From contig CAKJXT010000077.1 in assembly GCA_918219625.1 (NCBI GenBank), positions 1 through 12,447 of the forward strand: 12,447 nt of DNA, written 5' to 3'. Made by a program: the position numbers and the translations under genes. The stretch is from Bacilli bacterium (lineage in GTDB: Bacteria > Bacillota_I > Bacilli_A > RF39 > UBA660). The notes below the pieces were generated by a model. The model did no database searches. It was not told the origin of the DNA and was given only the letters and a program-made list of their open reading frames with translations. The first letter of the stretch is position 1, and each line of letters begins with the position of its first letter. This document shows, in pieces, positions 1 through 8,600 of the stretch.

Positions 1-42
1 ACTTTCTATCTCTGTTACTCTACCTTCAATATATGAATACAT
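1..42 (-). CDS. ruvA: Partial gene start, probably RuvA N-terminus
   Basis: Only the first 14 codons are visible (MYSYIEGRVTEIES); the gene runs off the left edge. A short M-Y-x-Y-I-x-G-x-V-x-x-I start is typical of Firmicutes RuvA, the Holliday-junction DNA-binding subunit that loads the RuvB motor. Fourteen residues are thin evidence. The start is supported by a consensus promoter about 16 bases upstream (58-87) and a weak GGTGATG ribosome site. The implied leader is only about 10 nt. The gene is transcribed separately from the DUF1016 gene before it. It could be another protein with a similar N-terminus. Confidence 0.45.
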   Translation of the reverse strand, partial: MYSYIEGRVTEIES

Positions 43-57
43 ATCATCACCATTATA

Positions 58-87
58 ATTATATAAAAACATTTGTTTGTTTGTCAA
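58..87 (-). promoter_or_regulatory. Sigma-A-type promoter for the ruvA-like gene
   Basis: On the minus strand a perfect -35 TTGACA (87-82) is followed, after 18 bases, by a perfect -10 TATAAT (63-58). The predicted start near 51 leaves a leader of about 10 nt before the ATG at 42-40. The element lies just downstream of the DUF1016 stop codon, and no U-tract terminator is visible between the two genes. Confidence 0.8.
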
Positions 88-101
88 GAAATTTATACAA
101 A

Positions 102-1004
102 CTATACATTAACTAACATATAAGTCGTATCATAAATTCTAAAATCACTACAATATTCCATAATAAATTTATTTTCTCTTTTGCACACTATTATCCCTAT
201 TGTATCATTTTGATCAACTCTTTTTATATTTTTGTTTATATAATTCATATAGACTTGAGTTTGACCTATGTATTCTTTCTTTAATTCAGTAACTTTTAAT
301 TCAACAACAACATAACAATTATATATAATATTATAAAGAAGCAAATCAATATAATTATAACTATCGCCTATTTTTATTTTATATTGATGTTTAATATAAC
401 AAAATCCATCACCTAATTCTGTTAAAAAACTATCCATATCATTCAATATTAATTGTTCCAATAACTCCTCTGTTATATCATCAATATCCATATTATTTTT
501 TATAAGAATCGGATGCTTTATAAAATCTTGTACCTCATTTTCTTCTTTTGATACTAATTTTAGTTTTGTATTTTCATCTAACCTTTCATACTCTTTTTCT
601 TTTATTCTCTGTCTTAAATGTCTTACTCCTAAATTTTGCTTCTCCACAATTTTTATATAATAATTTATTTTATTAATATCATCCAAATTTAAGAGTTCAA
701 TATAATGTGACCAGCTTAATTGGGCAGACAGTGTCTGCCCTTTTTGAAATAAATAAAATTTTCTCATCAATTTCAAATTACGTGTAGAATAACCTTTTCC
801 TAATTCATCAGTCAATTTTTTTGAGTACTCCTTAATTAATCCATCACCATATTTGGCCCTTTCTTCACCACCTTGAGCCTCAATTAATAATTTTCCAACA
901 TTATAATATGTCATTAAATCATTTCTATTTTTATAATAATCCTTAACACTCTTATAAATTTCATTACTTATAAACTGACTTTTTATTTTATTGTAATAAT
1001 CCAT
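102..1004 (-). CDS. DUF1016 / YhcG-family PDDEXK nuclease domain protein
   Basis: A 300-residue protein with the two-part DUF1016 layout. The N-terminal half carries the family signatures GYSTRNLKLMRKFY (about 71-84) and LSWSHYIELL (96-105). The C-terminal half is a PDDEXK-type nuclease fold with D220 in YIDLLLY and E235-x-K237 in VVVELKV, followed by the conserved GQTQVYMNYI stretch (247-256). Known family: YhcG-like proteins, often in accessory or defence-associated regions, with biochemistry that is poorly defined. Inference: a DNA-binding or nicking enzyme, with catalytic residues intact. The start is supported by AGGTGG seven bases before the ATG. It is a single gene between a terminator (1061-1083) and the ruvA-like promoter, with no restriction-modification partner beside it. 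Confidence 0.85.
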   Translation of the reverse strand: MDYYNKIKSQFISNEIYKSVKDYYKNRNDLMTYYNVGKLLIEAQGGEERAKYGDGLIKEYSKKLTDELGKGYSTRNLKLMRKFYLFQKGQTLSAQLSWSHYIELLNLDDINKINYYIKIVEKQNLGVRHLRQRIKEKEYERLDENTKLKLVSKEENEVQDFIKHPILIKNNMDIDDITEELLEQLILNDMDSFLTELGDGFCYIKHQYKIKIGDSYNYIDLLLYNIIYNCYVVVELKVTELKKEYIGQTQVYMNYINKNIKRVDQNDTIGIIVCKRENKFIMEYCSDFRIYDTTYMLVNV

Positions 1005-1060
1005 AAATTTACCACCTAATATAATTATTCAACAAAAAAAATAAAAATCCTTAAAAAAAC

Positions 1061-1083
1061 AAAAAAAATATCCGAAGATATTT
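1061..1083 (-). terminator. Intrinsic terminator with UUCG tetraloop (copy A)
   Basis: Minus-strand hairpin AAATATC-TTCG-GATATTT followed by a T run. The TTCG loop is the exceptionally stable UUCG tetraloop. It ends the DUF1292-peptidase unit. It is a near-exact duplicate of the terminator at 3572-3593 and belongs to the repeated segment described separately. Confidence 0.85.
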
Positions 1084-1159
1084 ATTTTTTATGCATAAAT
1101 GTTCTGATTGCGTAGAACTCAACCACAATCATAACAACTACATAAGCCCATATAAAAAC
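1082..1159 (-). pseudogene. 3'-end remnant of the 101-aa membrane protein gene
   Basis: This fragment is the last 25 codons plus stop of a second copy of the gene at 3592-3897. In frame it reads VFIWAYVVVMIVVEFYAIRT then FMHKK, against VLIWAYVIIMIVFEFYAIRT then FMHKK in the intact gene. I count 8 mismatches in 78 nt, all giving silent or conservative changes. There is no ribosome site or start, and an in-frame stop lies just upstream at 1178-1180. It starts within about 15 bases of the end of the peptidase gene and runs into terminator copy A. The pattern suggests a duplicated or displaced gene tail from a diverged homologue rather than random decay. Confidence 0.85.
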
Positions 1160-1173
1160 AGCAGTAAAAACAT

Positions 1174-3225
1174 TTATTTAACATGATTAGAGGCAACTGC
1201 TTCTTTATTATTAGAATTCTTTTGAAGAAAAATATTATACTTTTTAATAACTTCTTGTTTAACAGCATCTGAAACCTTTAATCTTCTATGATTAATAAAA
1301 GAATCTAATTTTGTTAGCCTATTGTTATTTATTAATCCATTATTCTCTAATCCGGTTCTAATATATCTACAATACATTAATAATAAGTGCTCACAAATTT
1401 TTTCATAAATCTCTTTATATTCATCACTAGCATATAAATCTTTTTGAAAACCTTTATAAAAAACTTCCATTTTTGAAACAAAATCACTTAAATCATCCAA
1501 AGAAGCATAATCTTTTAATTTTTGAACTAAACCTAACAAATCATTATTGAAATAAAAATTTTCCACTTGATCTACACCAATCATTTCTGATAAAAATCCA
1601 AGAACAAAAGCCTTATTAAAAACATCGTCATAATATCCAGTTTCTTTAAGAAAAATCAACCAAGTAGAACAATCTATATAATCCAAATCAAAAACAACAC
1701 TATAACACAGATATTTACATATAGTTCTAATCACTTCATCAGAATAATCACCATAATAAAAACAATCTCCTAAAAAGTTCTCATAATAATTACATAAATC
1801 TTTACTTGTTACTTCTCTGTTATCAAATTTACTTTTACTATTTTTATAATATATTTGGAATATAAAGTCATTAACATTTCGCTTCTTCTGATGAACATTA
1901 CCTATTTTATCACTAATAAAAGAATCTTCTTTATCATGTTTACGCCATTCTAAATCAGTAAATAAATCTTTCATATCAGAAACAAAAGAATTCACTTCAT
2001 CTAAAGATGCATACTTTCTCAACTCATCCATTAAACCCGACAAATCATCATTAAAATAAAAATCCTTTAGTTTTTCTTTATCTACTATTTTTGATAATTT
2101 ATTAAGTATAGATACTTCATAAGAAAAACCAAAAAAATCTTCTAAAATATCATCATTCACACTCTTTAGTCCCACACAAAATCTATGATAAACAAAACAC
2201 TTTTTAATCTTTTTTTTCACTTCATCAGAAATTTTAAAATAATCTTTATAAAAACAAATACCAGTGAATATACCAATTAATTGGTCACAAAAATCTTCTC
2301 TTTTTATTTTTCCATTATTAAGTTTAGAATTAAGATTTCTATAATATATCATAAATAGAAAATCATTAACATTTTTTAAACTACTATCAACCATATAAGA
2401 ATAAGCCTTTTGGGATAAAATCTTTTCTTCATACAAATGTTCAACTAAAAAATCCATTCCTGAAACAAAACTCATTATCTCCTCATCAGAAGCATATTTT
2501 TTTAGTTCATTCAATAATCCCGGCAAATCACTAGAAAAATAAAGTTTTTCCATTTTGTCTTTACCTATTATTCCTTCTATTTTGCCCATTATAGAAGTAC
2601 AATATATATAAGATCTATACATTATACCATCTATATGACCAAAATATCTCTCTGTCAATAACTGAGTGTATCCCTCATTTATTCCCTTACCAATAAATAC
2701 AAATTGTCCTCTTTGTTTTCCGTGTTGGCTAAAACCAGAATAAACATATCCATTTTTATAAACAGAACTTGCCATATGAAACAATTCATGGTATATTGAA
2801 ATACATTCATTAGAATCTAAAGTAATAGAATTTTTTTTCGCTAGATAATATCCTGAACAATCAGAATGCTCAAGATCCTTAGTTTTAATATTAACACTAT
2901 TTATATTATTATAAAAATTAATCAAATAATCTTTTGAAAACTTAGTAGATAACAGTTGTATAAACTCAGCAAGAGCATCATAAAAACACTTTGAAGCATA
3001 TTTTTGAACATCAACATTTGAATACTTTTGTTTTAACTCAGGTGGCAAAACAGCTTTACTAATATCTTTAGGTTTGAAATCCTCACGTAATTTATATTCA
3101 TAAGTAGATCTTGCAATTATTTTACCAGCAATTTTTTTATCAATAGTTTCACCAGTTAAAAATAAAATAATAGGATTATTAATAATTTTTTTATCAACAA
3201 ATTGAACAACTTTACTCCTATCCAC
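1174..3225 (-). CDS. Putative HExxH (gluzincin-like) zinc peptidase with three C-terminal repeats
   Basis: A 683-residue protein of no named family that I recognise. An N-terminal region contains H146-E-L-F-H150 and, 34 residues after the second His, GINEGYTQLLTERYF with E184. That spacing and the NEG context fit a gluzincin-type zinc site (two His plus Glu). It is followed by three copies of a helical unit, clearest at 225-257, 386-418 and 554-586, with pattern FYF-x-x-DL-x-GL-x4-L-x-x-YAS then FVS-x-M. Each is followed by a less conserved segment containing IYY-x-N or a similar motif. No signal peptide or membrane segment is visible, so it is probably cytoplasmic. The start is GTG, with AGGAAG seven bases upstream inside the end of the DUF1292 gene, implying translational coupling (4-base gap). 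The substrate is unknown, and proteolysis itself is inferred. Confidence 0.65.
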   Translation of the reverse strand: MDRSKVVQFVDKKIINNPIILFLTGETIDKKIAGKIIARSTYEYKLREDFKPKDISKAVLPPELKQKYSNVDVQKYASKCFYDALAEFIQLLSTKFSKDYLINFYNNINSVNIKTKDLEHSDCSGYYLAKKNSITLDSNECISIYHELFHMASSVYKNGYVYSGFSQHGKQRGQFVFIGKGINEGYTQLLTERYFGHIDGIMYRSYIYCTSIMGKIEGIIGKDKMEKLYFSSDLPGLLNELKKYASDEEIMSFVSGMDFLVEHLYEEKILSQKAYSYMVDSSLKNVNDFLFMIYYRNLNSKLNNGKIKREDFCDQLIGIFTGICFYKDYFKISDEVKKKIKKCFVYHRFCVGLKSVNDDILEDFFGFSYEVSILNKLSKIVDKEKLKDFYFNDDLSGLMDELRKYASLDEVNSFVSDMKDLFTDLEWRKHDKEDSFISDKIGNVHQKKRNVNDFIFQIYYKNSKSKFDNREVTSKDLCNYYENFLGDCFYYGDYSDEVIRTICKYLCYSVVFDLDYIDCSTWLIFLKETGYYDDVFNKAFVLGFLSEMIGVDQVENFYFNNDLLGLVQKLKDYASLDDLSDFVSKMEVFYKGFQKDLYASDEYKEIYEKICEHLLLMYCRYIRTGLENNGLINNNRLTKLDSFINHRRLKVSDAVKQEVIKKYNIFLQKNSNNKEAVASNHVK

Positions 3226-3229
3226 TATA

Positions 3230-3496
3230 TCACTTCCTACCCTTATATAAAGTTCTTCTTAAAATCTTATCAATTTCTCTCCACTCCTCTTCAGACTCAA
3301 TAAACTCAATTCTACTATCATCATCTGGATAATAAATTGCTGCATATATATTCAATTTACCATCATCACCATGAGTATTATCAGTATATACTACATAATT
3401 CTTACCAGTTTTAGTCCATTTAAATGCAATTAGTATTTCATATTCTTTTTCAACACCATTTTCATCAACTAATTTTAAAAACTTTTTTTCATCCAT
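3230..3496 (-). CDS. DUF1292 family small protein
   Basis: An 88-residue acidic protein with the DUF1292 (YrzB-like) pattern: an N-terminal LVDENGVEKEYEIL strand pair, a central YVVYTD segment, then an IYAAIYYPDD strand and the closing FIESEEEWREIDKIL helix. Family members are widespread in Firmicutes and have no established function. I chose the ATG at 3496-3494 because GAGGG (3509-3505) lies 8 bases before it; the in-frame GTG at 3505 overlaps that ribosome site. It is the first gene of a two-gene unit with the peptidase, driven by the promoter at 3535-3564. It may bind or regulate its partner, but that is only suggested by coupling. Confidence 0.8.
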   Translation of the reverse strand: MDEKKFLKLVDENGVEKEYEILIAFKWTKTGKNYVVYTDNTHGDDGKLNIYAAIYYPDDDSRIEFIESEEEWREIDKILRRTLYKGRK

Positions 3497-3534
3497 ATTT
3501 AACACCCTCTAAAAAACAGCCTACTACTATAACA

Positions 3535-3564
3535 AGTATATAAAACTAAGCTCTTTTTTGTCAA
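3535..3564 (-). promoter_or_regulatory. Sigma-A-type promoter of the DUF1292-peptidase unit
   Basis: Minus-strand TTGACA (3564-3559), 18-base spacer, TATACT (3540-3535). It starts 8 bases after the terminator of the preceding operon, so the two-gene unit is an independent transcription unit carrying its own promoter between the duplicated tails. Confidence 0.8.
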
Positions 3565-3571
3565 GAATAAC

Positions 3572-3593
3572 AAAAAAATATCCGAAGATATTT
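3572..3593 (-). terminator. Intrinsic terminator with UUCG tetraloop (copy B), end of fmt operon
   Basis: Minus-strand hairpin AAATATC-TTCG-GATATTT followed by T's. The last bases of the TAA stop codon of the 101-aa gene (3592-3594) form the base of the stem, so coding sequence and terminator overlap. Confidence 0.85.
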
Positions 3594-3669
3594 ATTTTTT
3601 ATGCATAAATGTTCTAATTGCGTAAAATTCAAACACAATCATAATGATTACATAAGCCCATATAAGAAC
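3572..3669. repeat. Direct repeat copy B (about 100 bp)
   Basis: The partner of 1061-1159, here as the genuine 3' end and terminator of the 101-aa membrane protein gene. Copies A and B are about 2.5 kb apart in the same orientation. Confidence 0.85.
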
Positions 3670-3897
3670 AATACTAAACTCATAATTTGTATACTTCTCT
3701 ATTACAGTAGGAATATTACTAGGAATATTCTTATCAATAAAAGAATATAAAGAACCACTAGTAAGTTTAATCTTTAAATAAGTAACTATTCTAAAGAATA
3801 TATCAGTAACAGCTACAGCATATACAAAAGAAGAAAAAGTTCTCTTAAATAAAAACACAAATAAAACTATAACAGCTATTAAAATTATTACATCCAT
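3592..3897 (-). CDS. Small multi-spanning membrane protein, unknown function
   Basis: A 101-residue protein with hydrophobic segments at about 3-17, 22-42 and 74-95, and a short basic tail ending FMHKK. The loop between the second and third segments (about 44-72) is polar. I recognise no family. Its ATG shares one base with the TAA of the 235-aa gene (TAATG), so it is the last, translationally coupled gene of the fmt operon. Its 3' end is duplicated at 1082-1159. Confidence 0.75.
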   Translation of the reverse strand: MDVIILIAVIVLFVFLFKRTFSSFVYAVAVTDIFFRIVTYLKIKLTSGSLYSFIDKNIPSNIPTVIEKYTNYEFSIVLIWAYVIIMIVFEFYAIRTFMHKK

Positions 3898-4604
3898 TAT
3901 AAATCCTCCACACTATCAATATTATTTATATTACTATAATCAATAACTACTTTATCATAAAAATCAGATTGTTGCAATTGAGTAAAATCAAATTCAACAC
4001 TATTTACACCATTATTACCACTAAACTTTACACTTATATATTTATCAGTAGAAAGACTTATAAAAAAGTCACCACCTAATACGCTATATAAAGTAGAATA
4101 GCTTCCATCCTTATAAACAGTAAAATAATCTTCTTCAACATTTTTAATTAAACTATAAATATTATTAATATTAAAACTTGATAATCTATTTAAATCTATA
4201 TCATCAGATACAGTTTTAACACCATTTATAATAGAATAAACATTATCATCATAATAATATTTATTACCATCAAAATTAATAATACACTTATTCTTACAAG
4301 TAACTAAATAAGTATTAACCATATCCCCTTTATATAACTTAACATTAGCTTGATAACTCTCTATACTAGAAAAATACTCTTTAACACCACTACTAGTATT
4401 ACTAAACTTAACCTCTTTTATAGGTTCAATATAATCCTTTTTGCCACCTAAATTAACCATTAAAGAAATAGTAAGAATTACAACAAACCATATTCCTAAC
4501 TTAATACCAGCACTAGCTCGAGGGCTTAAATTATCATAAGATGCCTTATACTCTTTCAATTTTTGAATCCCTTTATTATCCCTTAATTTATCTTTTAATT
4601 TCAT
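3897..4604 (-). CDS. Single-pass membrane protein with extracytoplasmic domain, unknown
   Basis: A 235-residue protein with a basic cytoplasmic start, one transmembrane segment at about 33-53 (GIKLGIWFVVILTISLMVNL) and an exported domain of about 180 residues. That domain has a CKNKC pair that could form a disulfide and is rich in Tyr, Asn and Ser, with alternating strand-like patterns; it is probably beta-rich. I recognise no family. The start overlaps the fmt stop by 4 bases (ATGA), and the stop overlaps the next gene by one base. The three genes form one operon. It may work with the 101-aa protein at the membrane, which is inferred from coupling only. Confidence 0.75.
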   Translation of the reverse strand: MKLKDKLRDNKGIQKLKEYKASYDNLSPRASAGIKLGIWFVVILTISLMVNLGGKKDYIEPIKEVKFSNTSSGVKEYFSSIESYQANVKLYKGDMVNTYLVTCKNKCIINFDGNKYYYDDNVYSIINGVKTVSDDIDLNRLSSFNINNIYSLIKNVEEDYFTVYKDGSYSTLYSVLGGDFFISLSTDKYISVKFSGNNGVNSVEFDFTQLQQSDFYDKVVIDYSNINNIDSVEDL

Positions 4605-5566
4605 TCAAAAATCTTCCCTACAAAATTACCTTTATTTACCATTCCTCTAGCATAATCACAAGCACTCATACGTGTCTTACCTTCAGGTTGAACAGTCAAG
4701 AATACAATCTCACCATCACTAACCTTAATACCAAATCCATCTGAATAAACTGCAGTAACCTCACCATCTAACTTATCAGAAAATACATTATCCGAAATAC
4801 GACTTTCCCATACTTTTAAGATGGTACCATCAACTAATGTATAAGCACCAGGCCATGAATTAAGACCACGAATCTTATTATAAACCTCTCTCTTAGACTT
4901 AGAAAAATCTAATTTCTCATCCTCTCTTTTAATAACATAACCATAAGTAGCTAAACTATCATCTTGTTTTACACGACTATTAGTACCATTTATAATAGAA
5001 GGTAATGTATCAAGAAGTAAATCTCTACCAAGTACACTTAACTTATCATGTAATGTTTCAGCAGTATCTAATAAATCAATAGGAATTTCTCTTTGACTTA
5101 TAATATCTCCTTCATCCATACCCTTACTCATATACATAATAGTAATACCTGTCTTACTATAACCATTAATAATAGCTCTATGAATTGGAGCTCCACCTCT
5201 TAACTTAGGAAGTAAAGAAGCATGAACATTAATACAACCAAGTCTAGGTAACTCTAAAACCTCAGGAGGAAGAATTTTTCCATAAGCACATGTAATAATT
5301 AAATCAAGTTCCATATCTTTTAAATCATCATAAATATCCATTAAATGATCAGGTTGTAAAACTAAAATAGTATTATCCATACCTATCTGTTTAACAGGAG
5401 AATATAAAATCTTACCCTCTCTACCAACCTTCTTGTCAGGTTGAGTAACAATCGCACGAATCTTATAATTACTAACTAACCCCTTTAATACAGTTGCACT
5501 AAACTCAGGTGTTCCCATATAAAGTATCTTTAATTCTTTTTCAACATTAACATCTTCTAGATTCAT
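4601..5566 (-). CDS. fmt: Methionyl-tRNA formyltransferase
   Basis: Transfers the formyl group of 10-formyl-tetrahydrofolate to initiator Met-tRNA in the cytoplasm. With the start chosen here the protein is 321 residues, usual for the family. Visible marks are the N-terminal ILYMGTPEFSA nucleotide-fold strand and the signature NVHASLLPKLRGGAPI with N113 and H115. The catalytic Asp follows at D151 in GMDEGDI, with the same Asn-to-Asp spacing as E. coli Fmt. The C-terminal oligonucleotide-binding domain includes GLNSWPGAYT. An in-frame ATG at 5584 would add six residues, but the ATG at 5564-5566 has GGTGA correctly spaced, and the -10 box at 5583-5588 puts the transcript start after 5584. It is the first gene of a three-gene operon. 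No def gene is adjacent. Confidence 0.95.
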   Translation of the reverse strand: MNLEDVNVEKELKILYMGTPEFSATVLKGLVSNYKIRAIVTQPDKKVGREGKILYSPVKQIGMDNTILVLQPDHLMDIYDDLKDMELDLIITCAYGKILPPEVLELPRLGCINVHASLLPKLRGGAPIHRAIINGYSKTGITIMYMSKGMDEGDIISQREIPIDLLDTAETLHDKLSVLGRDLLLDTLPSIINGTNSRVKQDDSLATYGYVIKREDEKLDFSKSKREVYNKIRGLNSWPGAYTLVDGTILKVWESRISDNVFSDKLDGEVTAVYSDGFGIKVSDGEIVFLTVQPEGKTRMSACDYARGMVNKGNFVGKIFE

Positions 5567-5582
5567 TATAATCACCACTATC

Positions 5583-5588
5583 ATTATA
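5583..5588 (-). promoter_or_regulatory. -10 box of the fmt operon promoter
   Basis: TATAAT on the minus strand just upstream of fmt and after the terminator of the repeat-protein gene. No good -35 stands at 16-18 bases (the 17-base position reads TGGTAT). The expected start near 5576 leaves a leader of about 10 nt. Confidence 0.5.
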
Positions 5589-5612
5589 CATTATTTTAAA
5601 AAATAATACCAT

Positions 5613-5641
5613 AAAAAAAGCTTAGATTAATCTAAACTTTT
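5613..5641 (-). terminator. Intrinsic terminator of the repeat-protein gene
   Basis: Minus-strand arms AAAAGTTTAGA and TCTAAGCTTTT around a TTAA loop, with one G-T wobble, running into a T tract. The TAG stop codon (5632-5634) lies inside the ascending arm. Confidence 0.85.
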
Positions 5642-8600
5642 CTTTTACCAGATTTACCAAACCCATCATCAGAATAAGTTATCGGTAAATCATAAGAATC
5701 CTGCCTATTTAACCTTTCTTTTTCCTGTTGTAAAATAATTAATTCTTTTGGATCCATTTCCGCACCATTGAAATAAAATTTACCAGACACTTCAGGCAAT
5801 ATCAACCCCTGAATACTAGCTAAACTACATCCTAAATAAAAATCACCATGGATTTTCGTTGGTAAAACTAAGCCATTATAAATCTTTAAATCACTCAAAT
5901 CCAAATTTCCATTAATTTCATCGGGTAACTGTAAACCCTCAGCATATTCTAATTTTTTCAAATAAAGAGAACCATTTAATTTTTTAGGCAATCTCAAATC
6001 AGAACATCTAATTAATCCATTCAACTCTACATTTCCAGATAGACTATTTGGAAATTCTAAACCTTCTACAGACTTTAAACCATTCAAACTAATATGTCCG
6101 TTCATAATTAAATCAGACAAATCTAAACCCAATATACTCTCCAACCCATTTAAATTAAGATTACCATTAATTGTTGTTGGTAATATCAAACCTTCTGCAC
6201 TTTTTAAACCACTTAAATCAACACTACCGTTCAACTTAATTGGAAAACCAACATTTTTAGCATTTTTTAATTTAGGTAAACCAATAGAACCATTAAACTC
6301 TTTTGGAAAAGTTAATCCTTCTGCAGACTCCAAACAACAAAATTTTATTGAGCCGTTCATTTTAGAAGGAATCTTAAAATTCTTTATATCCCTCAACCCT
6401 AAAATAAGATCTCCAGATAATGTTTCAGGAAATTCAATCCCTTCAGCACTTTCTAAATTTATTATATTTATATCGCCTGTCATTTTTGTTGGAAATTTTA
6501 AAGATTTACATTTTTTTAACCCTTCAAGACGAATAGTACCAACCATCTCAGAAGGAAAATTTATTTTATCAATAGATGATATTGAGGATAACCATATCAT
6601 ACCTTTAATTGATTCTGGTAAAATTAAATCATCAATTTTTTCCAATTTATCCAACAAAATATTACCATTAACATGTTTTGGGAATATTAAACGCTTAGCA
6701 CTTTTTAGACTACATAAATTAATAGTTCGTCCTACTGACTCTATTATTAAATTATCAGCAGTTTCAACACCGTCTAAAACTAAATCACCGCCTACTATAT
6801 TAGGTAAATTCAATCCTTTTATCTTTTTTAGACCTCTTAAATAAAGACTTCCACCTATCTCATCAGGTAAATTTAATCCTTTAGTACTCGTTAATCCATT
6901 TAAATAAAGATCATAACCAATTTTACTTGGCAAATTTAAACCTTTTGCACTTGTAAGTCCATTTAATTCAAGATTTTCACCTATTTCAATTGGAAAATTC
7001 AATCCTTTAGCGCTCTTCAATTCTTTTAAATAAAGGCTTTTTCCAATCTTATTAGGTAAAATTAAATTTTTAGGACTAATAATTGAATTCAAATAAAGAG
7101 ACCCACCAATTTCTTTAGGAAATATTAAATCTTTTGCATCTAATAAACTATCTAATTCTAAATTACCATCTATTTTTTCTGGTAAAGAAAGTTTATTAAA
7201 TGACTTTAAATTACTTAAATCAAGACTTCCCTTTACAATTTTAGGAAGTTTCAATTCATCAATATTTTTAACTCCACGCAAAATAAGATTTCCTTGTACT
7301 TCTTCGGGCAATACTAAACCTTTTGTGCTTTTTAAACCGCTTAAATCCAAATTACCTTTTATTATTTTTGGCAATTTCAAACCATCTGGATTATCGAGTC
7401 CACTCAAATCAAGATCACCATTCATCGAAATGCCTGACAAATCCAATCCTATAGCACTTTTTAAACTCCTTAAACTAAGGTTACCATTCATTATCTCCGG
7501 TAAATTTAGACCTATTGAACTAACCACACCATTCAACAAAAGATTTCCATTCATTGTCTTAGGAAACAATACATTTTCAACACTTTTCAAACTGGACAAT
7601 CTTAAATTTCCACTCATCTCTATAGGGAAAATCATTTTTTCAACATTTGATAATTTGCTTAAATCTAAAATACCATTAATTTTCTCTGGAAATCTTATCT
7701 CTTTTGCACTTTCAAGTCCGCTTAAATCAATTTCATAATTCATATTTTGAGGAAATATCAATTCTTCGATACTTTTAATATCCCACGAATGATAAACTTT
7801 TCCTATAATAGTCTCTGGCAAAATCAATTTTTTTGCCTTATACACCATAGCAAATCCAACACCTTTATTTACTATCTTTGGTAATATTATATCAGCGCCT
7901 TTTTCAAACACATCACAAACATTAATAAAACCATAATGAAAAACTTTATCACCTTTTAAAACATCATCATCAGTTAATGATATTTGATTTTCATCACAAC
8001 CTAAAGCAAAAGATAAATCTTTTCGTATATTTCTCGTTCTTATTATTTGTTCAATTCTAGGATCTACATCATGTGAAAAATTTAAAATTTTTCTATCCAC
8101 CTCATATAAAAATTTTATTTCTTCCTTACTTAAATCAACACTTTTATTATTTTCCCATTTAGCATAAATATAATTTAAAAATTCAACATCCTTAACAATA
8201 TTTGCGTAATCTCCACCATTAGAAAAAGTATCAAACTTTTTAGACAAAACTTTTAACAAGCTAGGTTCCATTTTATCACTAAAATCCACCGAAACAATAC
8301 TATTATCCAATACACAAACTGACACACAACAATGAGAATAAGTACCATCTTCGCCTAAAACATAATAATCATCATAAACAGCGCCTCGCATATACTCAGG
8401 CCATGAAACAATACCATCTCGTCTTTTCCATTCACCTTTATCATAAGAATAAATATGTTTCTTTTCATCATCTTTTTCAAAAAAACTACAATAGATTCTA
8501 GAAAAAATATCACTTTCAAGTAACTGATTTAATTTATCATCATCTATATTTTTATCGCCCAATTCTCTTAATAAAATATCATATGTTTTTAAAATTTTAT

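Larger units (their letters stand above)
1061..1159. repeat. Direct repeat copy A (about 100 bp)
   Basis: Same orientation as 3572-3669. The first 45 or so bases, covering the terminator and the last codons, are identical, and the rest differs at 8 positions. The two copies bracket the DUF1292 and peptidase genes. Confidence 0.85.

Noticed and set aside
88..112. Possible terminator of the DUF1016 gene
   Set aside because: GTTTGT and ACAAAC can pair across a 12-base loop, but no U run follows and the arm overlaps the ruvA-like -35 box.
1061..3669. Transposon or insertion sequence around the duplicated tails
   Set aside because: No transposase, integrase or terminal inverted repeats are visible; the repeats are duplicated gene ends, not element ends.
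4541..4744. Plus-strand reading frame of 67 codons
   Set aside because: It lies opposite fmt and the 235-aa gene, has low-complexity content and no ribosome site; a shadow of the real genes.
7325..7738. Plus-strand reading frame of 137 codons
   Set aside because: Its repeats simply mirror the 63-bp repeats of the real minus-strand gene; no ribosome site or promoter.
5746..7830. CRISPR-like array suggested by regular 63-bp periodicity
   Set aside because: The period is coding, in frame across more than 2 kb, with diverged DNA and conserved protein positions; no identical repeats separated by unique spacers.
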